DNA of 64,000 nucleotides from Pristionchus mayeri (taxonomy: Eukaryota; Nematoda; Chromadorea; Rhabditida; Neodiplogasteridae), in assembly GCA_036245805.1 (NCBI GenBank), contig BTRK01000002.1:34268661-34332660 (forward strand), written 5' to 3'. The position numbers were made by a program, and so were the translations under genes. Of the stretch, positions 48,367 to 58,490 are shown piece after piece (position 1 is the first letter of the stretch; the number at the start of each line of letters is the position of its first letter). The notes under the pieces were generated by a model that saw only the letters and a program-made list of their open reading frames with translations, did not search any database and was not told where the DNA came from.

Positions 48367-50089
48367 ATGCTGTGGGAGGCTGCCATCGTCGCTGCCGTAG
48401 GCGTCCTCGCACTCAAATACTTCGGCTGCTTCGACACACCCGAGGTACGCTACTATTTGCAAGGGATAAGTGGATTGGTACAAGTATATATTGTCAAAGT
48501 ATTGACTCCGATAAGAACGGTGGGGATTTCCAGACAGGTTGCAACACGTTTGAGCATCTGTGACTTTGCTTTCGATCAAAGTTGTAATCTTTCGGGGAAG
48601 AGGCTGTTAGAATGCTCTCTTATCAGTTTGTGTACAGAATGTGTAAAAGAAGGGGAATCACAGAGATAGTTGTTTGTTCGTTTTCCGCATTTCGACCCGG
48701 AAACAGCGAGTTGCAGAAACAAATCCAAAATGTTGCTGGATACGCATCAGCTGTGCTTTTACAATCCGAAAACATCGAAGAGAAAAAATATCCAAATTGG
48801 TGGTGAGTACTCCTGAGTTATATGATTTCAGGTGTCCATCTCTGAGAATCCGTCCGCCTTCGCCGGTGGTCTCACCGTCTACTACAAGTACCACGTCGGT
48901 GCATTCTCGGGCGCCTACAGTATTTCCAGAGATGTACGGTAGATGGATGGCAGAATTCTGGCTATTTCACATTCGTCCATTTATTCTTCAAGAATTGTTG
49001 TTTGTATCTCTGCAGATTATGAATCTCATCCCGAACAAAGTAGCTCGTGGGTTCGGAATCTTCTACGACGACCCTAATACGGTAAGGAGAGAGGAATATG
49101 AAGGAAAGAAATCGAAGGAATCGCCGTATTCGTATAGATTACAAGGGAGACGCAAAAGTGGGCCGCTCAATCCCGTAATTTCATGGTTGGCATTCGAACT
49201 TGAGCATAATGGGGAGCCGAATGTGTATCTTGTTAAGAAAAGGGATGCCACAAATTGAAATCGTCGATAATTGTTTGCAGGTACCCGAACATCTGCACAA
49301 GACCGCTGTCGGCGTCATCGTCAAGGGTCAGAATAGGAATGAAAAGCAAAACATGACTCGTGTCCTAGAGATGGAATTTATTACACTAAACTAGAATGTT
49401 AAAGCAAATGTGTTCATATTCAGTCGGCTCGGAGGACCTCGTGAAGCCGGAAATCATCGAGATGCTCAAGGAACGGGGTCTGAAGAAGATGGTACGGTTA
49501 TTCGATCAATAAATCAATATCCAAACCGGGTAAACATAGAACAAATGCAAGTAATACAATGCGGTAGGTCTCCATTTCAGGAGATTCCCGCCGTCTATCG
49601 CTCCATCACTTCCTCGTGCTCGATGAACATCGCATGCGCCGTCCTCCCCGATTCTCTCAACCCGATCGTGAAGATGTACAGGGCCATCGAGGAGTATGCC
49701 AAGGTAATATACGAAGCTCTGGTCAATAATGTCTGGAAGCTGGGATGGGAAGACTGAAAATATCGTAGTCCGAACAGGTTCAAATCGAGAATCTTCAAAT
49801 ATCGCACAAAAATTTTAAAAAAGATTGAATCGCAAAGCTTGCAATTTGTGAAATTTTGTAGTTGCAAAGCATTATCAATTTCAATAGGGTGCGAAATTAA
49901 AGAAAAAAAGCGTTGAAACAATAGGAGAAAAAAGAGGCGCTGACACCAATTTTGAGCTATTCATCCCAGTCCAATTCGCTCTGCATGTCAATGGTGATGG
50001 AGTTATACGCCCTCGATTCGTCTCTCATCACCGTTCATTTCCCTCTGGACAACAGAGAGGGATTCGTTGTCCCCGAAGCTCGAGATTGA
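48367..50089 (+). CDS. TEX264-like GyrI-fold membrane protein, copy B
   Basis: Exons: 48367-48444, 48832-48933, 49016-49081, 49281-49326, 49424-49491, 49581-49703 and 49970-50089; 603 nt, 200 residues. The N-terminus AAIVAAVGVLALKYFG is a likely single membrane anchor. Then come GGLTVYYKYHVGAFSG, GIFYDDPNT, MLKERGLKKM, TSSCSMNIACAVLP, and the final strand TVHFPLDN...FVVPE. These match the GyrI-like domain of TEX264, an ER-phagy receptor in mammals. Like copy A it ends right after this domain, so no tail motif for binding Atg8 proteins is present in this model. All seven exon lengths equal those of copy A. Long spurious frames crossing exons 2 and 3 are out of frame with this model. Confidence 0.9.
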
Positions 50090-50589
50090 TTGCAAAAAAT
50101 ATACAAATATATATTACAGTAATTTGTTTGACAAATAGATACAGAATAAGTTTGGACTTTGTTGTATTTCCGTAATACATCATTTATCATTTTCCCCACT
50201 CAATTACATGCCGAATTGTGGTATTTTCTAATTGAAAATGTATTCATTATATTTGTTTTTACAAAGGTATTTTTGTTGATTTTATGCGACATGTAAATAC
50301 TATTAATTGAATTGCAAATAACAATTTAAAGAGTAGATGGCGTTAGAATTGCCTCAATTGATACAAAATATGCATCCAATGCAGTTGGACAACTCCAAGA
50401 TGCAACGGTTGTTAATATATTGTTCACGCGGCAATTCCACTCACTCACGTTCCTCCATATCAGATCCGTTCTAAAGCATCTTCATTAGTATTCATTTTGT
50501 AGTCAGCCTCTCTCTCGATCTCTGCTTCCCCAAGCCCACCGTCATTCGTTTCCGTTGATCGATCAATAGTCGTAGAAGACACGTGATCT
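50090..50589. other. Intergenic DNA, no gene seen
   Basis: AT-rich 3' flank of copy B. The part from about 50,480 may belong to the 5' end of the following retrotransposon remnant. Confidence 0.55.
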
Positions 50590-51800
50590 GAACCTGATGT
50601 ATCGGTGTCTTATTCAATCTCGGTGTCTCTACTCCCAGTACAATCACCTCAGGAGTACCACAAGGCTCCTGTATTGTCCCTCTTTTGTTTATCCTATTTA
50701 TCAATGATCTTGCAAAAAGGTTGCTTTCTGAAGTCAAATATGGTGTTTATGCAGTTGATCTTAAGATCTATGCTAAGGCCCCTATTCATTCTCATATCCT
50801 CCAGTCGGCAATTGACTTAGTATTTGCTTGGTCTCTCGAATGGAATCTATCTCTCAATGAATCAAAATTTACAGTTGTTAATTATCGCCCTTCCCCCCCG
50901 TACCCAAAATTTCATCAATGGAAAGCCGCTCTCTGTATCACCTTCCATGAAACCTTGGTATTCTTATGCAGCATTCACTGAAATTCAATGAACATATCGT
51001 TAAAATAACTTCAAAAGCTATAGCTCAAGTAAATAGTATGTTTAAATGCTTCTATTCAACAGATCATTGTTTGTATAATCGCGCATTTGTAACTTTCATC
51101 AGGTCTTTGCTTGAATACTGCTCAGTTGCCTGGTCTCCATCTACTGTTACTCTTACAAACTCGATAGAAAACAACGTAATTTTACGCGCCGTCTTTTTGC
51201 ACGTTGTCATATTACATACACTTCCTACCCACAAAGACTTTCTCTTCTTTCTTTACAAACTCTTGAACATAGAAGATTGATTTCTGATCTCCTTTTTCTT
51301 TATAAATCTACTAACGGTTTCTACTCCTATGACCACTCTTTCCTTTATAAATCCCCCCCCCTTACCCGGAGTCTTCGTAGGGCACATGCTTTGCGCATTT
51401 CTTTGCCTTTCGCGCTTCCAAAGTCTCACTCTAGTTTCGTGACTAGGACTGTCGATAGATGGAAAGCGCTATCCTCTCAAATCGCTTCAAGCTCCCCTAA
51501 ACGTTTTCGTTCCCACCTTCTCTCTCTACAATCTGTCTCATTCTCTTCCGAGTCGCTGTTGCGACTTTAACCCTACCTGCTGCCCGCCAAATCCCCAATC
51601 CCCCAATTTCAAAGTCTACTCCCCGTTGCCTTCAAGTCCATTTCTCCTTACCTACCGTCGAGTCGGCGTCGCAAGCGACCCTGGGGACGTTTGACTCGAG
51701 GTAACCCAGTCTACAAACTACATCCACCGCAATCTACCGAAGACTGTCCGAAATCTCCCCTCATAAATGCACCTGGTGGATAAATAATTGAATTGAATTG
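50590..51800 (+). pseudogene. Non-LTR retrotransposon remnant (RT C-terminal half)
   Basis: Frames in order show the reverse-transcriptase motifs of a Jockey/CR1-type element: SGVPQGSCIVPLLFILFIND near 50,650-50,710, then VKYGVYAVDLKIYAKAP, where the catalytic YADD-like motif reads YAVD. A thumb-like part follows (LKFNEHIVKITSKA; LLEYCSVAWSPS), then the usual C-terminal tail (LLFLYKSTNGFYSYD; RRAHALRISLPF). The frame shifts at about 50,970 and 51,180-51,270. The 3' end is a short repeat of attga units at about 51,787. The 5' half, including any endonuclease, is missing. The element is dead. Confidence 0.85.
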
Positions 51801-52579
51801 AATCTCAATTATTTTCTTGTAAACCGAATCCAAAATGTTTACATACTATGCGTATTCTTGTACCGCTACATGTTTTTATTTAAAGAAAATCGCCTCCCAC
51901 AAATGTTGCACTTGAAGGGTCGTACATGTGCATTCTCATCCGAGTACTCCTTATCTCTCTTTTCTATAATTAAATACGCCAATTATTTGGTTAGACTACT
52001 TTTGAGATTATTTTTCTCATTAGAAAGACCATACCGGTAAAGAAGAGTAAAGATGAGTTTTTTTACCGTTCATTGCTTTGTGCTTCTTTACGTTTCCTAG
52101 TTTCGTCAATCTTTTTTAACATAGTTCACACTTGAAAGGACGCTTTTCCCCAGCCTATTCCGCATCATTATCTTCTAAAAATATAAAATGTGTTTGATAT
52201 TACCTGTAATTAGCCTAAGCTCCGTCCACTCCAACTTCTTAATCACTGGTCAAAAACAGCCAACCACTTGCTAATCATTTGGTTTGGGCAGAGCTTATGC
52301 TTACCACTGGTAAACCAGTACCCTAGCCAGTTGGTAGCCATTTCCCAACCAGTGGATATTCTGTAGCCCATCCAGTGGTTGGAAGAAACCAGAGTAATCG
52401 TTACTACACAAGAAAGGTCTAAATGATAAACCATTACCGAGACAGGAAGTCTCAGCTTTCTAAGCACTATTCATCAACTGACCCATGTGGAGGACTCCAT
52501 GCCGAAGTAGGCCCGTGTTCTATGTAAATGTGCTACCGTTTTTAATGTTTTTCCTGAAAAGTTTACATGACTTACTAGC
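51801..52579. other. Intergenic DNA with CCAGT/ACTGG motif cluster
   Basis: No gene is visible. At 52,235-52,420 the words ACTGG and CCAGT recur about ten times in both orientations (for example actggtaaaccagt, ccagttgg, ccagtggttgg), resembling the cluster at 33.1-33.24 kb. The rest is AT rich. Confidence 0.55.
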
Positions 52580-52812
52580 GCGTTGGGCCCTCAAGATCAG
52601 AAGAATGGGAGTGGCACAGTGGAGCCGTGCGACAACTGTCTGGACTCCATTCAATAGGACTCGTCCCCCCGGAAAGCCTCGCGCGCGATGGAGAGACGAC
52701 CTATCCCGAGCTATTGGCAGCCATTGGTGGAGTGTAACTTATGAAGACTACCGACTTATCACCTTCTGAGCGTTTCCGCCTGATACGATAAATTGATTGA
52801 TTGATTGATTGA
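52580..52812 (+). pseudogene. RTE-type retrotransposon 3' fragment
   Basis: An open stretch with MGVAQWSRATTVWTPFNR and PGKPRARWRDDLSRAIG matches the extreme C-terminus of RTE-clade polyproteins, where a G-(R/K)-P-x-x-R-W-R-D-D signature is typical. The same signature occurs in the RTE copy at 55.3-56.0 kb. It ends in a gattgattgattgatt tail, as RTE elements often end in short tandem repeats. Confidence 0.75.
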
Positions 52813-53425
52813 CTAGCGCAGCAATTCGGACTTGAGTAATTTAATGACTTACATAATTTTCCTTTCTCTCTCTGTAATCCGCTGCTTCGAGCATTCCAAT
52901 GACCCGGATAATCCGTTGATCAGATCGCCGAAAGATGCAGTGCTGCAATAGAAATGTAATTATTTGATAATCGTGATAAGACGACCCAAGACGAAACAAA
53001 CTGCACGTCCATACATCCATTTTTCGGGACAATTCGCATATATTTTCGAGAGAAGCATCTCCTAAATAGTCCAAAACATAATTGATCCAGCAATATGTTG
53101 TTCTGAAAAAAATCAGTAGATGATAATTGTTAACGAACAATCAGGAAAAGCAAGCGAATTAGGCATGATACTAGTGCGGAAAACGGACCTAATGACGCCA
53201 TTGTTAGTGACTTTCGCGACAAGCCTCACCTCGAGGTTGGCTCTTTCTCTTAACCGCATAGCATTTCCCCGCTGGTGCATACTACCCCATCCCGAGAAGG
53301 TGAAATAACTCGGATTACGTCTGATCAGAATGCTACGAGACCCTCTTCACACCAGTTCCATTGTTCGTGTGCATCACATTGTGTGTTATATATGTTTTTT
53401 TAGATATATTTGTCTTATCTCAGCG
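52813..53425. other. Intergenic DNA upstream of the second F-box-like gene
   Basis: No supported gene. It presumably contains the promoter of the 53426 gene. Confidence 0.5.
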
Positions 53426-55038
53426 ATGATTTTTCTGCCCAATGAAGTTTCTTCGTCTGCATTATCTGATCTCAATGGAGACCTTTCCATGATCGAGAAA
53501 TTGCCAAAGGAACTGGTGAAAATGATCATCGAGTACCTCCCCAAGAATGTTTGCGCCCTGCGATTGGTACACTTTTTCGTTTAAAAAAACAATTGTCAAC
53601 TTTAACCGAATTTATTTGGAAACCGCTTTCAAATGAAAAAAAAAATTTTACATGTTTTAGGTATCCAAGACGCTGTACAATTTCGTTGTTCTCTTAAAGA
53701 GAGAGAACCTGGGCATTGCCCTGATCGATTTGGTCGAACTGAGGAGCATTTCTTCTTCGGCCCATCACAAACTGAACATTTTCATGAGAGTTCGTAATTC
53801 GGGTCACCGTCTCCTTATATTGCCCACTCTCTAACCGGCACTAGGTCGAAAGAGAACTTTACGTCTTCCATTTATTAATATATCAAAGGAAGCATGACGT
53901 CATAGCCCTCATCCGACCTAGTGCCTTCTAGACCGCTCGAGCGGTGAGAGTGTATGGGAAATGAAAAAAAAAGTTGCCTGTTGATGGAACGGTCAGTTTC
54001 ACCCTCTAGATGCATTTTCTAAAGCGACAAATCGACTAGATGGGTCGGTCTAGTCGAAAATTTGGCTGAAAATGCTGATGAAAAGTGCGTCTAGAAGGTG
54101 ACTGACAGTACTGTTATTGAACTCTAATGAACTTTCTTCTCAAGGTTGCTGAAACGAAGGCCCCGATGTTGGAGAAGCGCCTGCGCTATTATGACTTCAT
54201 GAAAAACAAGATCTCTCGTAATATCATGAGAAAGGGAATAGTGGTAAGTGTGATGAACAGAAAAAAATCAGTAGTGTACACGCACATCCCGTCTTCGGAC
54301 AGAATAATTCTAGCAGTCGATCAATTGGCTACGGCACATTGTTGCGATTGTAAATTTACGTTAAATATTAACTATTTCATGTCCGAATGAGCAACGAATA
54401 AATAACAAGTTGTAAAAAAACATAATGAACTCCATTTTAGACCTATTGGATGAGCCCGAATCTCAACGACGATATAGATTTGATTAGGCTGCGGGAGTGC
54501 ATGGGAATGTGCATTTTTACGGTTTCGATCGAAAAATGTACCATCGAGCAGATCGATATCAGCTTGAAACTGATTGATGAAATGGAAATTGAAGTGCTGA
54601 AATTACATGCCTATGAACTGTCGAAATATGCAGCGTGAGTTGTGCTATTACTTGATTGCCACATATTGATGGAACTGACACCCGTAAGGAAATAAAGATG
54701 AAAATAATGCATCATGTGCAGATCTCCGGCTCTCACGACAATTTCTGATTTGCCGATTTAGCGGAAAAAAACTAATATAATGAAGATCAAACTTGCAGCG
54801 ATCTTCTTCTCAATATGCTCAAGACTAAAACATTGGGCAAACTGTACCTTGGTTATAAAGTGCAAGCGATCGACAATGAAGGTATCAGGTTGGTCCAAGT
54901 TTCTGACTATTTTCATGTTCGGACATTTTGACCTTCCCCGTCCAACGCATTCAGTCAATCAACTAATGGTTATGCATAGTTGATGAAGGCTTAGAATACT
55001 TTTTACGCGATGCAATATCGGGCCAATTCGATCAGTAA
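53426..55038 (+). CDS. F-box-like protein, 6 exons, C-terminally shortened
   Basis: Exons: 53426-53566, 53661-53789, 54145-54243, 54441-54634, 54799-54881 and 54980-55038; 705 nt, 234 residues. The F-box core IEKLPKELVKMIIEYLPK followed by LRL/VSKTLYNF is clearer than in the 42.7 kb gene and is split by an intron at the same codon. The ATG at 53426 is the in-frame start nearest the domain. Exons 4 and 5 correspond to exons 5 and 6 of the other gene: 194 versus 197 nt and 83 versus 83 nt, with the same phases. The final exon codes only 19 residues where the relative has 85, so the C-terminus is lost. A gtaagg donor overlaps the stop (gatca/gtaagg), so a further exon is conceivable. The likely role is an SCF substrate adaptor; substrate unknown. 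Confidence 0.72.
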
Positions 55039-55255
55039 GGATGACACTATTCACAGTCAAAATCTACTTCGTGCTTGATTTTCCATACTTTTCAATTGAA
55101 CGTAACTCCAAGGGCAGAAGTGATTGAGACAATGGCGATGGATTGTTGAAAAGCCTATTACAGGGACATATAATTTGACAGTTCGGAAGTTCTGGACCTC
55201 TGAATCCCCTCTTAAAATTTTGGCCAAACCAACAAACTACGCCAATTGGAAAATA

Positions 55256-55306
55256 CTTGTTTTATATTTTCTGGCACTGTACTCGTGCCAGAAAATATAA
55301 AACAAG
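55256..55306. repeat. Perfect 22-bp hairpin, 7-nt loop
   Basis: cttgttttatattttctggc plus ac at 55256-55277 is followed by tgtactc and the exact complement at 55285-55306. It lies immediately upstream of RTE coding sequence and may mark the 5' junction of that insertion. Confidence 0.97.
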
Positions 55307-56035
55307 GATCTATGCCGTGAAAGCAAGAAGGTTGGCTTAATTATGAATAAGAAGAAGACTGTTGCAATGAGCAATCGTACTCCAAACCAACTGTATATCG
55401 ATCATGATTCCATTGCGTATGTCAACAGTTTTATCTACCTGGGAGTGAGAGTTTCCTTTGATCAAAACTTAATGTTGGAAGTGAATCGCCGAATTGGTTC
55501 CGCATGGAGAGGATTTAACCGCTTCTACGATTTTTTAACCAACCGAAGAATCGAAATGGGATTTAAAGCGAGGGTTTATCGAATGTGTGTACAACCTGCC
55601 CTGCTGTATGGCTGTGAACTATGGAATACAACTAAGAAAATACGGAATCACCTTATTGTAGCGCAGAGAGCCATGATGCGAAAGATAGCTGGAACAACTC
55701 GATTTGATAGGAGGACGAACGAATGGCTATCTCAAAAAGTGCCGATACCCGATATTCGAGTTCAAGCTATGCAGAGGAAATGGAACTGGGCCAGAAGACT
55801 CGCAATTATTGACGATGATAGATGGACGAAGAGAATCATGGAGTGGTCGGCGTGGGATCGCAATAGACCTATAGGAAGACCTAAGACGAGATGGCGCGAT
55901 GACATGGATCGTTTACTAGGAGTGAACTGGGCAAGCAAGTATAGAGGAGACCCCGATGCATGGAATTCATGTATCATTCAACAGGCCCAGACCCTGAATA
56001 TTGAATAAAATATGTATATATGTATATACTCGTAT
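55307..56035 (+). mobile_element. 5'-truncated RTE-clade retrotransposon
   Basis: The element keeps only the end of the reverse transcriptase and its C-terminal domain. Its 5' border is taken as the end of the hairpin. The 3' end is a short run of tatgtata units at about 56,009-56,030. Truncation from the 5' side is the normal outcome of target-primed reverse transcription. Confidence 0.85.
55343..56008 (+). CDS. RTE reverse transcriptase C-terminal fragment, 221 codons, intact
   Basis: An uninterrupted frame reads VNSFIYLGVRVSFDQN, then RRIGSAWRGFNRF, VYRMCVQPALLYGCELW, RMMRKIAGTTR-like sequence (MMRKIAGTTRFDRRTN) and finally RPIGRPKTRWRDDMDRLLG. These are the conserved blocks after the RT palm in RTE/BovB-like elements. 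The palm motifs and the apurinic endonuclease are absent, so it cannot transpose by itself. The lack of stops over 221 codons suggests recent insertion. The ATG is simply the first in the fragment; the frame is open further upstream (GLIMNKKKT). Confidence 0.88.
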   Translation: MNKKKTVAMSNRTPNQLYIDHDSIAYVNSFIYLGVRVSFDQNLMLEVNRRIGSAWRGFNRFYDFLTNRRIEMGFKARVYRMCVQPALLYGCELWNTTKKIRNHLIVAQRAMMRKIAGTTRFDRRTNEWLSQKVPIPDIRVQAMQRKWNWARRLAIIDDDRWTKRIMEWSAWDRNRPIGRPKTRWRDDMDRLLGVNWASKYRGDPDAWNSCIIQQAQTLNIE

Positions 56036-57180
56036 AGATCGACCTCGAGACCTCAATAGTGGCTCATTATTTTATACCTTCATATCTTTGTACATATTTA
56101 TATTTAGGAGCAGATTCATAAATCAATAGGTAATTAGGATATTTCGGAACTGCGATGTAGAAATTGAAACATCGAAATCAGCACGTTTTGTTGTTTATCT
56201 CTTCTCACTCGCAATGACGACCGAGTTGTTCACGTTTAACTGAACAAGCAACTCTTGCCCTACTACGTATATGTTGGGCAGATTCAGGAGGTCTCAAATA
56301 TTTGAGAAGTTGAGCTCAACCAAAAACACCAAAAAACGCTATTTTCGGCAGTTTCAATAAGAAAATAATTTTCTCAAATTCAATAACCGCTATATTCAAT
56401 GTAAATGTTTTACGGTACTCCACCACTACTGACGTCACTAAAACTATAAAGGAATTTCGGGCAATGTAAATAGGCCAGGATAAATTATGAAAAATAAAAA
56501 GTCAGAAACTTATGGACCAACCTAATATTTGTTTTAGGAAAATATGACCTAAACGTACCATTTTCAGTAGACTTCATCAAGGAGGCGATGTTTTTAATAT
56601 CCAATTGTAATACAACAAGTTATCCAGCTTTTTAACAAAAAAAATATTATACATCCTTCACGTTATGCATGCTACGTTTTCCCGAATTTATAATTATTTT
56701 CATTTTGATGAATTATTATTTCAATATTTCCAGATAAATCATAATTTCAAAATTTCTTTATGTACAAGCAGTAACATAGAATAGAATTTACAAATTATGT
56801 TTCCACATTATTGAAGTGTTATTTCACTCTGTCGATACATTGCGTGTTATTGTTTGCGGATGGGGCCAAGAGAATGGCAAGTCACACTTTTCTTCGTTTT
56901 TCACTCTCTCTTTCAACATGTTAACTTTTTCAAGAGTCTCAATGTCAGATATGTAATGTAGAATCCAAAAGGGGGATGCAAATTCAAGAAAAAAATTATT
57001 TTGTATATATATTTAGTAATTCATGTATTATAAAACTGTGAAGAAACTAGGATGATTTTTTTAAAGAATAAGCCTTTCGCAAAAAAATAAAAAAAGGACG
57101 GAAACGTGATTTTGGGTTACTCCATTATCCATTACAAAACGTTTGTTAAAAACAGGGGAGAACAGCTGATGAAAATGCCA
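56036..57180. other. AT-rich intergenic DNA, no gene seen
   Basis: Long AT-rich stretch with no supported exon, tandem repeat or RNA gene that I can recognise. Confidence 0.55.
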
Positions 57181-57184
57181 TGGT

Positions 57185-58490
57185 ATGTGTGATTGGGCAA
57201 TGGTTGCTCTATTCAATAGTTTTGGCATTTGTGATGGACAATCGTTACTGTGGAGGATACGTTCCTCCGAGAAAAAATTCTGTGGTATCGCAGAATGCTC
57301 TCTCAACGAATTGGAAGATGTCCTGGGGAATCCCGTACTGCAAACATACACGTATTGTGGTCATAGTTGCACACACCGAAAAAAAATCGAGGAGAAGTGC
57401 GTTCATGGTCAAAGATTGATGGGTAGGTCAATGGTAGGTCAACACGGAAGTGGCAGATGAATGCGACAGTACCCAAATCGAAATAATCAGGTTTCCCATA
57501 ATACATATTTTTGAAAAGTGTAATTTTTAGACTGCAAGGAGTTGCCATTTAGATTGAGCACAATGTGTGAATCGTCATATCCCGCCTCTCACGGGAAAAT
57601 CGACCTAGAATTGCTTTTCTTGGGAGTGGAGGGAACAACCAAATGAGTTCAAGCCGTTATTGGGCATCCTGAGCCATGTCTAGCAATCCCTCGAAGTCAC
57701 AAAGTGCAAACTTCATTTTTAAGTGCACTACACCGGGTTGGATGTTGATGTCTCCCACTTTGAGAGCTGTTTTCTCGTTTCTCGTGAAAGGTAGACGATT
57801 GAGTGAGTGACCCAGGCTCATATTTCGAGCTCTATCGATCCATATATTTCATTTTATCTGAAGGTCAATCTTAACAGCTGAGAAGTTCGATTTTTTACAA
57901 AAAAATTAGGAAAAGGCGCAGCTGAAATTTCCACATGATATTCATTTCGCTCTGGGCTATCGAATGTGTGGTTTGTGCAGAAAATAGCGATCTGCCTGTA
58001 TGAGTTAGCTCGTTTTTACTTCTAACGATCGTCTGAAGTTTTTTTTCCCGTGAGAGGCGTGATATCACGGTTCACACATTGTGCTCAATCTGATCGGCAA
58101 CTCGTTGCAGTCAAAAAAGTACACTTTTCAACACGAGCAATAAGGCATCGGAGATTTTCCATAGTCTAAACCGCACAATAAAATGAAATTACGAGTTGAT
58201 TGTCTGAATTTATCGATTAAAAAGGGCAATTTGCGTAGATATTTGGTGCAAAGACATGCTGATGATACGAATTTCACGACAGTTCTTTCTCTATATCTGC
58301 TTTCAATATCCGATTCCCAGGGATGCCGCCTCGAAACCTGTGAGGGAATTCAGCGATACCGCCACTAGCAAATGGATCAGGTTAATAGACGAAGGCGACG
58401 CTCCGATTTCCCTCGATTCTGACCTCCCAGCGTTTGGCTGCGCTGATGGAGCCCTATGTTATACTGAATGTGACAACTGTATATCACGCC
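57185..58490 (+). CDS. Possible Cys-rich protein, split by a palindromic element (tentative)
   Basis: Two coding-like pieces lie on the same strand. Piece one, about 57,200-57,420, contains KKFCGIAECSLNELEDVLG, TYTYCGHSCTHRKK and EEKC, with seven or more cysteines. Piece two, about 58,322-58,484, follows a gattcccag acceptor and reads DAASKPVREFSDTATSK... ADGALCYTECDNC with GC-rich third positions. Palindrome 4 lies between them where an intron would be. The frame of piece two runs straight into palindrome 5, so the original 3' end appears displaced. I do not recognise the family; the cysteine spacing would suit a secreted protein, but no signal peptide is seen. Exact ends and the linkage of the pieces are unproven. 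Confidence 0.3.
57509..58137. repeat. Palindromic element 4, asymmetric
   Basis: Inverted ends pair gattgagcacaatgtgtgaa (about 57,553) with its complement near 58,070-58,095, and tatcccgcctctcacggg with cccgtgagaggcgtgata. Further out, aaaagtgtaattttt... pairs with a complement near 58,130. The interior resembles only the left arm of palindrome 5 (ttgggcatc..tgagccatg; ctctatcgat; aaaggcgcagct), so this is a related copy lacking most of the opposite arm. Confidence 0.85.

Noticed and set aside
48674..49258. 194-codon frame on the plus strand
   Set aside because: It crosses intron 1, exon 2 and exon 3 of TEX264-like copy B; exon 2 is read in the wrong frame and only the exon-3 part coincides with the true protein.
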